This document shows, piece after piece, positions 35,686 to 44,141 of a DNA stretch of 64,000 bases (positions are counted from its first letter, which is position 1; each line of letters starts with the position of its first letter). The notes beneath the pieces are model-generated. The model was not told where the DNA came from. It worked only from the letters and a program-made list of their open reading frames with translations, and did no database searches. The position numbers were made by a program, and so were the translations under genes. This stretch comes from DASTFP01 sp963816855. GTDB lineage: Bacteria > Verrucomicrobiota > Verrucomicrobiia > Chthoniobacterales > Terrimicrobiaceae. The DNA lies in contig CAWFMA010000009.1 in the NCBI GenBank assembly GCA_963816855.1, positions 1-64,000 of the forward strand, given 5' to 3'.

Positions 35686-36867
35686 TCAGGCCGCGGCCTT
35701 GGCCGCTCCCAGGCCCTTGCAAAATTCCCCGATCCGCTCGATCGCGATCTTGATCTGACCAAGAGCCGTGGCATAGCTGCACCGGACGTGACCTTCGCCG
35801 CTCGCGCCGAAAGCACTCCCCGGAACGACCGCGACCTTCTTTTCCCGCAGCAACTGGAGCGAAAATTCACGGCTCGAAAGCCCGGTGGAGGCAATTTTCG
35901 GGAACACATAGAAGGCACCACGGGGTTTGAAGCATTCCAAGCCAAGGTCGTTGAAGCCGCTGACGATGTAGTTGCGCCGGAGTTCGTATTCGCGCCGCAT
36001 CTTGAGCATGCTTTCCTCGCCCCGCTCCAAGGCCTCGATCGCCGCCTCCTGACCCATAATCGGCGCGCAGAGGATCGCGTATTGGTGAATCTTCATCATC
36101 GCCTCGATCACGGGCTGCGGAGCGCAGGCAAAACCTATTCTCCACCCGGTCATGGCGAAGGCCTTGGAGACGCCGTGGAGCAGGATCGTGCGCTCCTCCA
36201 TGCCGGGCAGCGCCACCACGGAAGGATGCGCCGCGGAGTCGTAGGTCAGCTCGCTGTAGATCTCATCCGAAAGCACCACAAGGTTGTGTCGGACGCAAAC
36301 GGCGGCGATCCTTTCCAACTCGTCCGCCGGCATCGTAGCCCCCGTCGGATTGGTCGGAAAATTCAACATGAGCACCTTGGTGCGCGGGGTGATGGCGCGC
36401 TCGAGCGCCTCGCTACGCAGCACAAAATGGTCGGAAGCACGGGTCGGAATGGCGCGGGCCACTCCACGCGCGAGCGCGACACTCGGATTGTAGGAAACGT
36501 AGCAGGGTTCGTGGTAGAGGACTTCGTCGCCCGGGTTCAAAACGGCCCTCAAGGCGATGTCGATCGCCTCGGAAACGCCCACCGAAACCAGGACTTCGTC
36601 GAGCGGCTCGTAGCGGACCCCAAAATGATCGTTGACGTAATCGGAAATCGTTCGCCTCAGCCGCGGCAAGCCGAGGTTGGAGGTATAGCCGGTGCGCCCC
36701 TTCTCCAGCGCGTAGATCGCCGCCTCCCGAATGTGCCAGGGAGTGGCGAAATCCGGCTCGCCGATTCCCAACGAGATGACGTCGCTCATGGTTTGGACGA
36801 TCTCGAAAAAGTCGCGGATTCCCGAGCGGGGGATTTCACGAACGTGGTCGGCGATTTGGATGCTCAT
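35686..36867 (-). CDS. Class I/II PLP-dependent aminotransferase
   Basis: A protein of 393 residues. The PLP lysine lies in LLHGVSKAFAMTGWRIGFAC. NFPTNPTGATM, LSDEIYSELTYD and the C-terminal GEGHVRCSYAT are family landmarks. It resembles PatA-like aminotransferases acting on aspartate, aromatic acids or N-acetyl-diaminopimelate. It overlaps the upstream Lrp-type regulator by ATGA, so the two are co-translated and the regulator likely responds to the amino acid handled. Confidence 0.93.
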   Translation of the reverse strand: MSIQIADHVREIPRSGIRDFFEIVQTMSDVISLGIGEPDFATPWHIREAAIYALEKGRTGYTSNLGLPRLRRTISDYVNDHFGVRYEPLDEVLVSVGVSEAIDIALRAVLNPGDEVLYHEPCYVSYNPSVALARGVARAIPTRASDHFVLRSEALERAITPRTKVLMLNFPTNPTGATMPADELERIAAVCVRHNLVVLSDEIYSELTYDSAAHPSVVALPGMEERTILLHGVSKAFAMTGWRIGFACAPQPVIEAMMKIHQYAILCAPIMGQEAAIEALERGEESMLKMRREYELRRNYIVSGFNDLGLECFKPRGAFYVFPKIASTGLSSREFSLQLLREKKVAVVPGSAFGASGEGHVRCSYATALGQIKIAIERIGEFCKGLGAAKAAA

Positions 36868-37343
36868 GGAGAAACAGCAAGGCGCTCGGGCGCAAGCTCG
36901 ATATGATGAAAAGCGCCATTTTCTTTGTAGGTCTTGAGGCGAAAGTGCGTCGCAGTCGCCTGCACGGCCTCAATCGTGCTCAACTTTTCAGCGACAAAGG
37001 CGGCGACGCCGCGGAGATTTTGGGCTTCGACCACGATGAGCAAGTCATAGCCGCCGCTCATCAGGTAGCACGTTTGCACTTCGTCGAATTTCGCAATGCG
37101 GGAAGCGATGCGGTCGAATCCGCCGTCGCGCTCCGGCGTGATCTTCACCTCGATAACCGCGGTGACGATGTCGGTGCCCCATTTTTCGCGATTGATGATG
37201 GTTTGGTATCCGAGAATCACGCCTTCGTTTTCGAGGCGCGAAACCTCCTCCGCCACCTGTTCAACGGTCATGTCCAGCATTTTGGCGATATCTTCCCTGG
37301 GAGTGAGGGCGTTCTTTTGAAGAAGTTCAATCAAGGCTTCCAT
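36864..37343 (-). CDS. Lrp/AsnC-family transcriptional regulator
   Basis: A protein of 159 residues. The N-terminal winged HTH (LLQKNALTPREDIAKMLDMT, VAEEVSRLENEGVILGYQ) is followed by an AsnC ligand-binding RAM domain (IVTAVIEVKITPERDGGFDR, YLMSGGYDLLIVVEAQNL). The HTH is somewhat shortened and starts directly with the recognition region. It probably controls the aminotransferase operon. Confidence 0.92.
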   Translation of the reverse strand: MEALIELLQKNALTPREDIAKMLDMTVEQVAEEVSRLENEGVILGYQTIINREKWGTDIVTAVIEVKITPERDGGFDRIASRIAKFDEVQTCYLMSGGYDLLIVVEAQNLRGVAAFVAEKLSTIEAVQATATHFRLKTYKENGAFHHIELAPERLAVSP

Positions 37344-37411
37344 GGAAACAGGCCATAATTGCCCTGCTCATGCCTCTTGGCAAGCACGCCTCTTGGAGCT
37401 AAGTTCCGACC

Positions 37412-37720
37412 ATGGCTACGACCAAGAAAAAAGACCCCGCCACGAAAGCCACCCCGAGGAGGGCCAGTTCGAAGACCGCGGCCCAAAAAACGGCTGCCGG
37501 GCCGCGAGAAGAAGCGCTTGCCAACGAGGCGTTGAAGATGGTTGACAAGGCGGCCGCCCTGCTGCGGAAAGGCATTCGGAGCGGAGCGCAGACCACCCAG
37601 AAGACCCGTCTGGAGGCCAAGCACCAAGCTCATGGGCTTCTCAACAAGGCGTCCTCCGTCCTCGACGACCTCCTCAGCCAGAGTACTTCGACGCTGCATA
37701 ACGTTATCAACAAAATCTAA
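37412..37720 (+). CDS. Histone H1-like / Lys-Ala-rich DNA-binding protein
   Basis: A protein of 102 residues. The N-terminal ~30 residues are Lys/Ala/Thr/Pro-rich (MATTKKKDPATKATPRRASS), like bacterial histone H1 homologues. The C-terminal ~70 residues are a helical domain (EEALANEALKMVDKAAALLR onward) instead of repeats. Likely a nucleoid protein or a phasin-like helical bundle with a basic tail; not certain. Confidence 0.55.
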   Translation: MATTKKKDPATKATPRRASSKTAAQKTAAGPREEALANEALKMVDKAAALLRKGIRSGAQTTQKTRLEAKHQAHGLLNKASSVLDDLLSQSTSTLHNVINKI

Positions 37721-37760
37721 GAATAGCGATTTCGGAATGCCCTCAAGCTAAGCGAGCGCC

Positions 37761-38231
37761 CTATTCCGCGAGATGTCGCAGCGCTTCGCGAATGGCCGGA
37801 ACGATCGGGGGGAGGCATTCCGCGATGGCTTTTGGGTTCCCCGGCAAATTGATGATCAATGACCGGCCTCGTACGCCGGCAACGGCCCGCGAGAGAATGG
37901 CGGTCGGCACGCTGCGGAACGAGAGCGCGCGCTGCGTCTCCCCAAAACCGGGCAATTCTTTCTCGATGACGTCACGCGTCGCCTCCGGGGTGACGTCTCT
38001 GCGGGCGGGCCCGGTTCCCCCGGTGGTAAGGATCAGGTCGCACTGTTCGTCATCGGCGAGGAGCGCAATCGTCCGGGCGATGGTCTCGCGTTCGTCGGGC
38101 ACTATTCTGGCGATCATTTCGCACGGTTCCCGCCAACTCCCGGCGAAGACGCGCTCCACTTCCGGACCGCTCTTGTCCGCATAAACTCCCGCCGACGCGC
38201 GGTCGCTGATTGTCAGGCGGGCGGCCTTCAT
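37761..38231 (-). CDS. mog: Molybdopterin adenylyltransferase (MogA/MoaB family)
   Basis: A protein of 156 residues from ATG 38231, overlapping the moaC stop as ATGA. The MoCF_biosynth motif DLILTTGGTGPARRDVTPEA is conserved, as is the LPGNPKAI block near the C-terminus. It adenylates molybdopterin before metal insertion by MoeA. Last gene of the cofactor operon. Confidence 0.93.
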   Translation of the reverse strand: MKAARLTISDRASAGVYADKSGPEVERVFAGSWREPCEMIARIVPDERETIARTIALLADDEQCDLILTTGGTGPARRDVTPEATRDVIEKELPGFGETQRALSFRSVPTAILSRAVAGVRGRSLIINLPGNPKAIAECLPPIVPAIREALRHLAE

Positions 38232-38674
38232 TTCTTGACCTTGTGGACAAGTGCGATTCCCTCGATGCGCATTGTTTTGTCCGCCGACTTCATCATGTCG
38301 TAGAGCGTCAACGCGGCGACCGCCACTCCCGTCAACGCTTCCATCTCGACGCCGGTCACCGACACTGTCGCCACCGAGCACTGGATGGCGATATGATCAT
38401 CCCCAACGTCGAAACTCACGGAGACGTGATGCAGAGGCAGCGGATGGCAAAGAGGAATCAAACTGGCCGTCAGTTTCGCGGCCTGGATGCCCGCGACGCG
38501 CGCCACCGCGAGCGCATCCCCCTTCGGGAGCGCCTGTTCTTTGAGAGCCGCGATGGTTTCCGCCTGGCAAACGATCCGGCCGGCGGCGAGCGCCCTGCGA
38601 ACCTGCTGGGGTTTGTGGCCCACGTCGACCATCCTCGCGCTGCCCGCCGGGTCCAGATGGGAAAACTTGCTCAT
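38228..38674 (-). CDS. moaC: Cyclic pyranopterin monophosphate synthase accessory protein MoaC
   Basis: A protein of 148 residues. Conserved ARMVDVGHKPQQVRRALAAG, the active-site IPLCHPLPLHHVSVSF, and VTGVEMEALTGVAVAALTLY with DMMKSADK are all present. It converts the MoaA product to cPMP. It overlaps moeA by 4 nt and mog by 4 nt. Confidence 0.97.
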   Translation of the reverse strand: MSKFSHLDPAGSARMVDVGHKPQQVRRALAAGRIVCQAETIAALKEQALPKGDALAVARVAGIQAAKLTASLIPLCHPLPLHHVSVSFDVGDDHIAIQCSVATVSVTGVEMEALTGVAVAALTLYDMMKSADKTMRIEGIALVHKVKK

Positions 38675-39849
38675 TGCTCCAGTTTGCCAAAAAGCAGGGC
38701 TTCCGCCAGTCCGCTATCGGGTTCCGGTCGAATGCGAAGAAGCGCGTTCGCCAAGGCGAGCGCGGTGACATCCGAGGAGTCGCGCCAGGCTAGGGGCGCG
38801 GCCAGGAGCCGCCCTTCCTGCGCCCGAAGGCGGGCAGGCCACCATGTTTCCCTCGGATCTTGCGGCGGCGGACTTCCCTCGAGATGCACGCAAATCGTTC
38901 GCTGCGGAGGGCGTCCAGCCATCGCGTCGATCGCCCTCCGGACGAAGAGATGAAAACATACGAAATGCGACAGCGGATTTCCCGGCAGGCCAAACGCCGC
39001 GGATTTCCCTTTCGTGGCGAAAATCAAAGGCTTTCCGGGACGGCTCTTTACTTTTGAGCAGCGAACGACAAATCCCAGGCGAGTTAGAATTTCGATCGTG
39101 CCATCGTAGGCTCCCACGCTCGCGCCGCCGCTGACCAACAGCAAATCGGCCTGCACGGGCTCCAGCTCCGCCACGGCCTGTTCGACGCTCTCCGAAACAC
39201 GCGCATGAAATACCCTCTCGGCCCCTGCTTCCGCCACGAGGGCGGCAACCAACGGGGAGTTGCTATCGCGAATAAGGCCGGTCGCCGGCTGTGAGCGCGC
39301 GTCCACAAGTTCGCTCCCAGTTGCAAGATGCGCGATCCGTGCAACCGGGGAGACGGGCGGCTCGGTCACGCCCACCGAGGCAAGAACCGCCACCGCGCCC
39401 GGGGTTACGGTCGCCCCGGGAGGAAGAAGAACGGCCCCCCGTTTTGCTTGCGACCCCTTTGACCTCACATGCGCGCGTCCAGCCGCCACGCGCGTCACCA
39501 CCCGGTCTGCTTGAGCGGCGCCGGAGGTGTCTTCGATCATTACGAGACCGACGCCCGAATCCGGCAACGCAGAGCCCGTAAAGATTCTTATCGCCTCTTC
39601 CGCCGCAGGAACCGGAAACGGAATGCTGCCTGGTCTCGCCTCTCCGATAACACGAAACGATCCTGGGCCAGATCCATCCGCCAACGCGTAGCCGTCGATC
39701 GCAGAGCGGCTAAAGGCAGGCATGTCGGCATCGGCCACGATCTCCGCACCAAGCCGCCGCCCGAGGGCCTTCGCGAGCGGCACCCGGACGGCAGGCAACT
39801 CGGAGATCTCCCGGTCGATCAGCGACCAAAGCTCTTCCACGCTCAGCAT
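38671..39849 (-). CDS. moeA: Molybdopterin molybdenumtransferase MoeA
   Basis: About 392 residues from ATG 39849, inside the end of moaE. N-terminal LSVEELWSLIDREISELPAV and the ADMPAFSRSAIDGYALA block mark MoeA domain I/II. VSGGASVGAYDGTIEIL and AFGLPGNPLSHFVCFHLFV form the molybdopterin-binding core. It inserts molybdate into adenylated molybdopterin. Confidence 0.95.
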   Translation of the reverse strand: MLSVEELWSLIDREISELPAVRVPLAKALGRRLGAEIVADADMPAFSRSAIDGYALADGSGPGSFRVIGEARPGSIPFPVPAAEEAIRIFTGSALPDSGVGLVMIEDTSGAAQADRVVTRVAAGRAHVRSKGSQAKRGAVLLPPGATVTPGAVAVLASVGVTEPPVSPVARIAHLATGSELVDARSQPATGLIRDSNSPLVAALVAEAGAERVFHARVSESVEQAVAELEPVQADLLLVSGGASVGAYDGTIEILTRLGFVVRCSKVKSRPGKPLIFATKGKSAAFGLPGNPLSHFVCFHLFVRRAIDAMAGRPPQRTICVHLEGSPPPQDPRETWWPARLRAQEGRLLAAPLAWRDSSDVTALALANALLRIRPEPDSGLAEALLFGKLEQ

Positions 39850-40301
39850 GGCGCGGAGGCGGATTTCCAAATCGGGACGTCAGCCTTGAGGCGATGCAGA
39901 AAATCCTCGAGCATCCTGATCGCCTCGGTGCGACGAAGCGCATGGACGCGGATCAAGACCGAGGGCTCCCCGACCGGGACGAAACCGTAACGATGAACGA
40001 TCGAAAATGCCAGACAGGGATGATCGACGTTCAATCCCTCAACGATTCGGCAGATCATGGACCTGGCCATCGGTTCATAGATTTCATAGACCAGCCCCGA
40101 GATTCTTGTTTGTCCCTCCGTGCCGCGCACAATGCCTAGGAATTCGACCACCGCGCCCTCGCCGCGAGTGAACGCGACCTTCGACGCGGCAAGGCTTTTC
40201 CCGGTGAATTGGATCTCGATTTCCACTAAGGATTCTCGTTTATCGCTCTCCGAAGCGTGCTGGCATCCTCGCGTCCAGAGTATTTCTCCGCTTTGAAACA
40301 C
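39843..40301 (-). CDS. moaE: Molybdopterin synthase large subunit MoaE
   Basis: The frame opens with GTG 40301 immediately after the moaD stop, giving 152 residues. Homology begins only around a second GTG at 40226 (VEIEIQFTGKSLAAS), which would give 127 residues, so the start is unsettled. Core motifs VVEFLGIVRGTEGQTRISGL, YEPMARSM, VHRYGFVPVGEPSVLIRV and the catalytic LKADVPIWKSA are present. It transfers sulfur from MoaD thiocarboxylate to cPMP. Confidence 0.92.
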   Translation of the reverse strand: MFQSGEILWTRGCQHASESDKRESLVEIEIQFTGKSLAASKVAFTRGEGAVVEFLGIVRGTEGQTRISGLVYEIYEPMARSMICRIVEGLNVDHPCLAFSIVHRYGFVPVGEPSVLIRVHALRRTEAIRMLEDFLHRLKADVPIWKSASAPC

Positions 40302-40553
40302 TTAGCCACCCGATACGGGCGGGATTAGAGCCACTTCGTCCCCAGGAAGAAGATCCCCGCCCGCCGCCAGGTACTCCCGATTTCTTGCGATGCGCACGGA
40401 ATCGCGCAACGGCGCCAGCGAAGGGAATTTCTCCAGAAGACGTGCCCAGAAAATCTCTTCATCGATTCGGTCTTCGTCGAAGGCCAACGACGTTTCGGCG
40501 GAACCCGCCGCTTGCCGCGCTGAAGCAAACAAGAGAACGCGGAGCTTTCCCAT
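40302..40553 (-). CDS. moaD: Molybdopterin synthase sulfur carrier MoaD
   Basis: A protein of 83 residues with ubiquitin-like ThiS/MoaD fold, ending in the diagnostic Gly-Gly (VALIPPVSGG) that is thiocarboxylated. It is directly followed by moaE and preceded by moaA with a 4-nt gap. Confidence 0.95.
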   Translation of the reverse strand: MGKLRVLLFASARQAAGSAETSLAFDEDRIDEEIFWARLLEKFPSLAPLRDSVRIARNREYLAAGGDLLPGDEVALIPPVSGG

Positions 40554-40557
40554 CCGT

Positions 40558-41526
40558 TTATCCGCCGATGGCGGTCATCGGCCGCCCAGGCTCGTAGCAG
40601 TTGCCAAATCCATGATCCTCCGGCTTTGCCGCGATGGCCTCGCGCAGCACTTGGTCAACATGGCCCTCGCCCCGCCGAAGGGCGCCAAGTACGTCGAGTT
40701 CCTTGTGGCGGCCAAGGCATGGGCGGACTCGGCCGTCGGCCGTCAACCGAATCTTGTTGCAGCCCGAGCAAAAGTCGCTGGTCGTAATCGCGCCGATAAA
40801 GCCAATCGTCGCGCCCGACCTAGCCAGCCGGAAATAGCGGGCGGGGCCATGACCGAGTCGTGCAAAATCCATCGGCTGAAGCTCATCGCGCCGCGCCAGC
40901 CGTGACTTCACTTCCCCAATTGAAAGAAAGTTCTTGTCGGTCAGCACGTCCGTATTGGAGAGAGGCATCAACTCGATGAAGCGGATCGGCAACTCGCGCT
41001 CCGCGGCAAAGTAAATCAGGGGCCAGATGCTCTCTTCGTTGACGCCGCGCATGAGGACGCAGTTCAATTTGACCCGTGGAATTCCCGCCGCGAGCGCCGC
41101 ATCAATGCCACAAAGGACGGCAGAAAGATCGCCACCGGTAATCTTCCGATACAGGAGGACATCCAGGGTATCGAGGCTCACGTTCACCGCATCGACGCCG
41201 GCCTCCCGCAGCGGGACCGCCAGCGAAAGCAAACGAGTGCCGTTCGTCGAGACCCCCAATGATTCCACTCCGCGCAAGGCTGAGATCCCCGCGGCAACCG
41301 GTAGCAAATCCTTTCGAATGCAGGGCTCGCCGCCCGTGAGCCGAAACTTACGAAATCCAAGAGAACAAGCAGCTTCGGCCACACGCACAATTTCGTCGGC
41401 CGTGAGATGATCCGCCTTTCGCGCCCAGCCCGTGTAGCCTTCCGGCATGCAATACAGGCATCGCTCATTGCATCGGTCGGTCACCGAAATTCGCAAATAG
41501 TCAATCACGCGTCCAAAGCCGTCCAT
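40558..41526 (-). CDS. moaA: GTP 3',8-cyclase MoaA
   Basis: A protein of 322 residues. Radical-SAM cluster C-x3-C-x2-C in TDRCNERCLYCMPEGYTGW; C-terminal cluster C-x2-C-x13-C in FCSGCNKIRLTADGRVRPCL; and the essential C-terminal Gly-Gly (RPMTAIGG). First step of molybdopterin synthesis and first gene of the six-gene operon moaA-moaD-moaE-moeA-moaC-mog. Confidence 0.97.
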   Translation of the reverse strand: MDGFGRVIDYLRISVTDRCNERCLYCMPEGYTGWARKADHLTADEIVRVAEAACSLGFRKFRLTGGEPCIRKDLLPVAAGISALRGVESLGVSTNGTRLLSLAVPLREAGVDAVNVSLDTLDVLLYRKITGGDLSAVLCGIDAALAAGIPRVKLNCVLMRGVNEESIWPLIYFAAERELPIRFIELMPLSNTDVLTDKNFLSIGEVKSRLARRDELQPMDFARLGHGPARYFRLARSGATIGFIGAITTSDFCSGCNKIRLTADGRVRPCLGRHKELDVLGALRRGEGHVDQVLREAIAAKPEDHGFGNCYEPGRPMTAIGG

Positions 41527-41611
41527 GCATCAGGACTATACTCCGGACTAGCCCGACTTCCAGCAAAGGAGACGCTCCTCGCCAGCGCCTGTGAATCTCC
41601 GAAATCGCCCG

Positions 41612-43315
41612 CTAAAGTCCTCCGTGTTTCCAGATCGAAAGGACCAGCCGAAGACACATGTATGTCCCCCAGACAAGCCCGGCCAAGCCGACGATAGGAA
41701 CGCCTCCCAATCTCGGGGGCAACCCCGAAAGGATGAGAATGCTGGAGCAAATCAGGACGGATGCGGCGAGAATGGCGTTTGCCAGACGGTTTGCAATGGA
41801 GTCAAGCGTTTTGCGAAGCGGCTCGAACCCTTCCGGATCAATCTTGTGCTGAAGCGGGATATTAATCTTCCCATGCTTGAGCCGCTGATAGAGCTGGCGA
41901 AAGTCGTGCGGAAAATCCTCTAAAAAGTCGAGACTTTCGCCGAACAGCTTTCTCGCGAGGGCAAAGATTCGCGACGGGCGGTATTTGCCCTCGATCTGTC
42001 TCATCGCGTAGGGTTCCCCAAGCTTTAGAAAATCGAGATCCGGATTGAGAGCCCGCCCGATGGCTTCGACCTGCGTCAGAGCCTTTACGCCCAGATAAAA
42101 ACTGCCCTTCATGCGAAGGTGATTATGGCGCAACATCTCGAGAAGTTCGTTCAGCACTTCGCCCAGCTTGATGTCGCGCAGGGGCTGATTGAGATTCTGC
42201 TCGCTGAAAGCCTCCACGTCGGCGAGCATCTTTCCCGGATTCGATGCGAAGCCCTCTTCGCTCATCTCGAGAATCGCGCCCATTACTTCCTGATAGTTCT
42301 TCTCCGCAAGCCCGGCGAGAAGGTAGGCAATGCTGGACCGAAAGGGCGGCGAAAAGAAACCCATCATCCCATAGTCCAGAAGTCCCGTTACGCCGCCGGG
42401 CATTACCAGCATGTTGCCAGGGTGCGGGTCGCCATGGAAGAAACCGTGCTCGAAAATCTGCTTGTAAATGAGTTCGGTGATATGCTCGGAGACCGCCACC
42501 GGATCGATCGAGGCCCTGCGCAGAGCCGATGCGTCCATGATGTCGTAGCCGGAAATAAACTCCATCGTCACAACTTTCGCGGTCGTGAGCTCGCGAAAAA
42601 CAACCGGCACCTGGATCCAGCGATCGTTGGCAAACTGCGCGCCAAATCGCTCAATGTTGGACGCTTCATTGTTAAAATCGAGTTCCTTGCGCAAGGTGGA
42701 GGAAAACTCCAACACCACCCCGATGGGATTGACGCCGGAAATCTCTGGAACGTGCCTCTCGATGAACCGCGCGAGATCGAGAACAATGGCGAGATCCAGC
42801 TCGATGACCTCCTGAATGTCGGGCCGCTGAACCTTGACCGCTACTCTCGTGCCATCCGGCAACTGGGCGGCATGCACCTGCGCAACGGATGCGCCTGCCA
42901 CCGGCTTGTCATCAAACTTCTTGAAGAGCTCGGCGACCGGTCTCCCAAGCTCTTCCGCGATGATCGACCTTGCCTCGTCGGAGGGAAACGGGGGAACCTC
43001 GTCCTGCAACTTGCAAAGCTCCACGTAGTATTCGTCGGTGATCAGATCGCGGCGCGAACTGACAATCTGGCCAAACTTGACGAAGGTCGGTCCAAGTTCT
43101 TCGAGAGCGAGGCGCATTCTTTCTGGAATCGGCTTGGACAACAATCCCTCCTCGCGAAGGGTGATCGTGGCATCCTCTATTCCTAGAAATCGCTGGAGCG
43201 CGACCAGACGCAAAACATCGGCGAAACCATATTTCCAAAGAATCGTTACGATCTCGCGATAGCGGGGCAGATGCGAGGCGAACTCAACGGCGCTCTTGAT
43301 CTGGTTCAGGATCAC
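41612..43315 (-). CDS. ubiB: ABC1/UbiB-family atypical kinase
   Basis: A protein of 567 residues. Family signatures: GPTFVKFGQIVSSRRDLI (KxGQ motif), AGASVAQVHAAQLPDGTRVA (Ala-rich loop), HGFFHGDPHPGNMLV, and LLDYGMMGFF as the metal-binding D-F-G equivalent. Two C-terminal membrane helices (ILAASVLICSSILILSG, VGLAGLVWGTYMCLRLVL). UbiB supports ubiquinone biosynthesis; in other lineages relatives act in other quinone or lipid pathways. Confidence 0.9.
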   Translation of the reverse strand: MILNQIKSAVEFASHLPRYREIVTILWKYGFADVLRLVALQRFLGIEDATITLREEGLLSKPIPERMRLALEELGPTFVKFGQIVSSRRDLITDEYYVELCKLQDEVPPFPSDEARSIIAEELGRPVAELFKKFDDKPVAGASVAQVHAAQLPDGTRVAVKVQRPDIQEVIELDLAIVLDLARFIERHVPEISGVNPIGVVLEFSSTLRKELDFNNEASNIERFGAQFANDRWIQVPVVFRELTTAKVVTMEFISGYDIMDASALRRASIDPVAVSEHITELIYKQIFEHGFFHGDPHPGNMLVMPGGVTGLLDYGMMGFFSPPFRSSIAYLLAGLAEKNYQEVMGAILEMSEEGFASNPGKMLADVEAFSEQNLNQPLRDIKLGEVLNELLEMLRHNHLRMKGSFYLGVKALTQVEAIGRALNPDLDFLKLGEPYAMRQIEGKYRPSRIFALARKLFGESLDFLEDFPHDFRQLYQRLKHGKINIPLQHKIDPEGFEPLRKTLDSIANRLANAILAASVLICSSILILSGLPPRLGGVPIVGLAGLVWGTYMCLRLVLSIWKHGGL

Positions 43316-43353
43316 GCCAGGGTGCCTAACTCATCGAGCTGCCCGCGGCAATC

Positions 43354-43785
43354 TCATTGCAGGGCCTGCACGACCACACCCACCACCACGCCGTAAACGA
43401 TATGTGCCAGGAGCTGCGCAAGGCCGGTCATCGGTCCACGTTCATGATACCGCGAAATCGGATGGTGTTCCATGACGGTTATGCACACCAGGAGCATGAC
43501 CACGATGCCGTGAATAAATCCTGCCATTCCAAACATCCACCAAACAACCGGCAGCTTCATCAACAAGAGGACTGCCCAGTAGAAATAGGCAAAAAAGATG
43601 CCGGAGACGAAGTGAACGATATAGCCGATCGAGAACGCGTTTTCGGTTCGCCCGGTGATCAACGCTCCGACGGCAGGAATCACGTCAATTTTTCCCATCC
43701 CCAACCAACGCGGCAGGAGCAGCAGCGCGCTCATGGCAACAGTTCCCAAAATCCCTCCAACCAATGGAGCCAATCCGGAAGGCAC
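43354..43785 (-). CDS. Hypothetical membrane protein
   Basis: A protein of 143 residues with four hydrophobic segments (LVGGILGTVAMSALLLLPRW, IGYIVHFVSGIFFAYFYWAV, MFGMAGFIHGIVVMLLVCIT, LAQLLAHIVYGVVVGVVVQA). It belongs to small four-helix membrane proteins of unknown role (DUF6789-like in appearance). It lies 38 bp upstream of ubiB on the same strand. Confidence 0.65.
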   Translation of the reverse strand: MPSGLAPLVGGILGTVAMSALLLLPRWLGMGKIDVIPAVGALITGRTENAFSIGYIVHFVSGIFFAYFYWAVLLLMKLPVVWWMFGMAGFIHGIVVMLLVCITVMEHHPISRYHERGPMTGLAQLLAHIVYGVVVGVVVQALQ

Positions 43786-43878
43786 GGAACCAGCGTAGTC
43801 CCGGGGCGGCGGGCGGGCAAGGCGGAACTCCCCCCGGCTTTTGCGGTGGCGGCTGCCTCGCGCGCCGGCGGCAGCTGG

Positions 43879-44112
43879 CTAGAGCTTGGGCCGGGTCACA
43901 AAGAACGACATCATCGCGCCAAAACCGCAAAGCGATCCAATCATCGCCACGGTTGGCCAAAGGTCTGAGCGGCCGTTGGTAATCAAAAGGATGCAAACGG
44001 ACGAAAGAACGACCAGAGCGGTGATGGCGATGTAAGCCGTGTTGGCGTTGGGCCGGTCGTTCGCTTCGTTCACCGGAACATCATGAACCGAAGAGGCAGA
44101 TTGTGTTTCCAC
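43879..44112 (-). CDS. Small membrane protein, two hydrophobic helices
   Basis: About 77 residues from GTG 44112; the longer in-frame extension upstream lies over the histidine-kinase gene and lacks coding character. Two hydrophobic segments (TAYIAITALVVLSSVCILLI, VAMIGSLCGFGAMMSFFV) separated by NGRSDLWPT. Unknown function. Position directly downstream of the histidine kinase suggests co-transcription. Confidence 0.5.
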   Translation of the reverse strand: METQSASSVHDVPVNEANDRPNANTAYIAITALVVLSSVCILLITNGRSDLWPTVAMIGSLCGFGAMMSFFVTRPKL

Positions 44113-44141
44113 AGAATGAAGGTACCCAGTTTTCGAAAGCG

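Noticed and set aside
35251..36906. 551-codon plus-strand frame across oppA 3' end and the aminotransferase
   Set aside because: It overlaps two confidently identified genes on either strand and its translation is Arg/Gly/His-rich without motifs.
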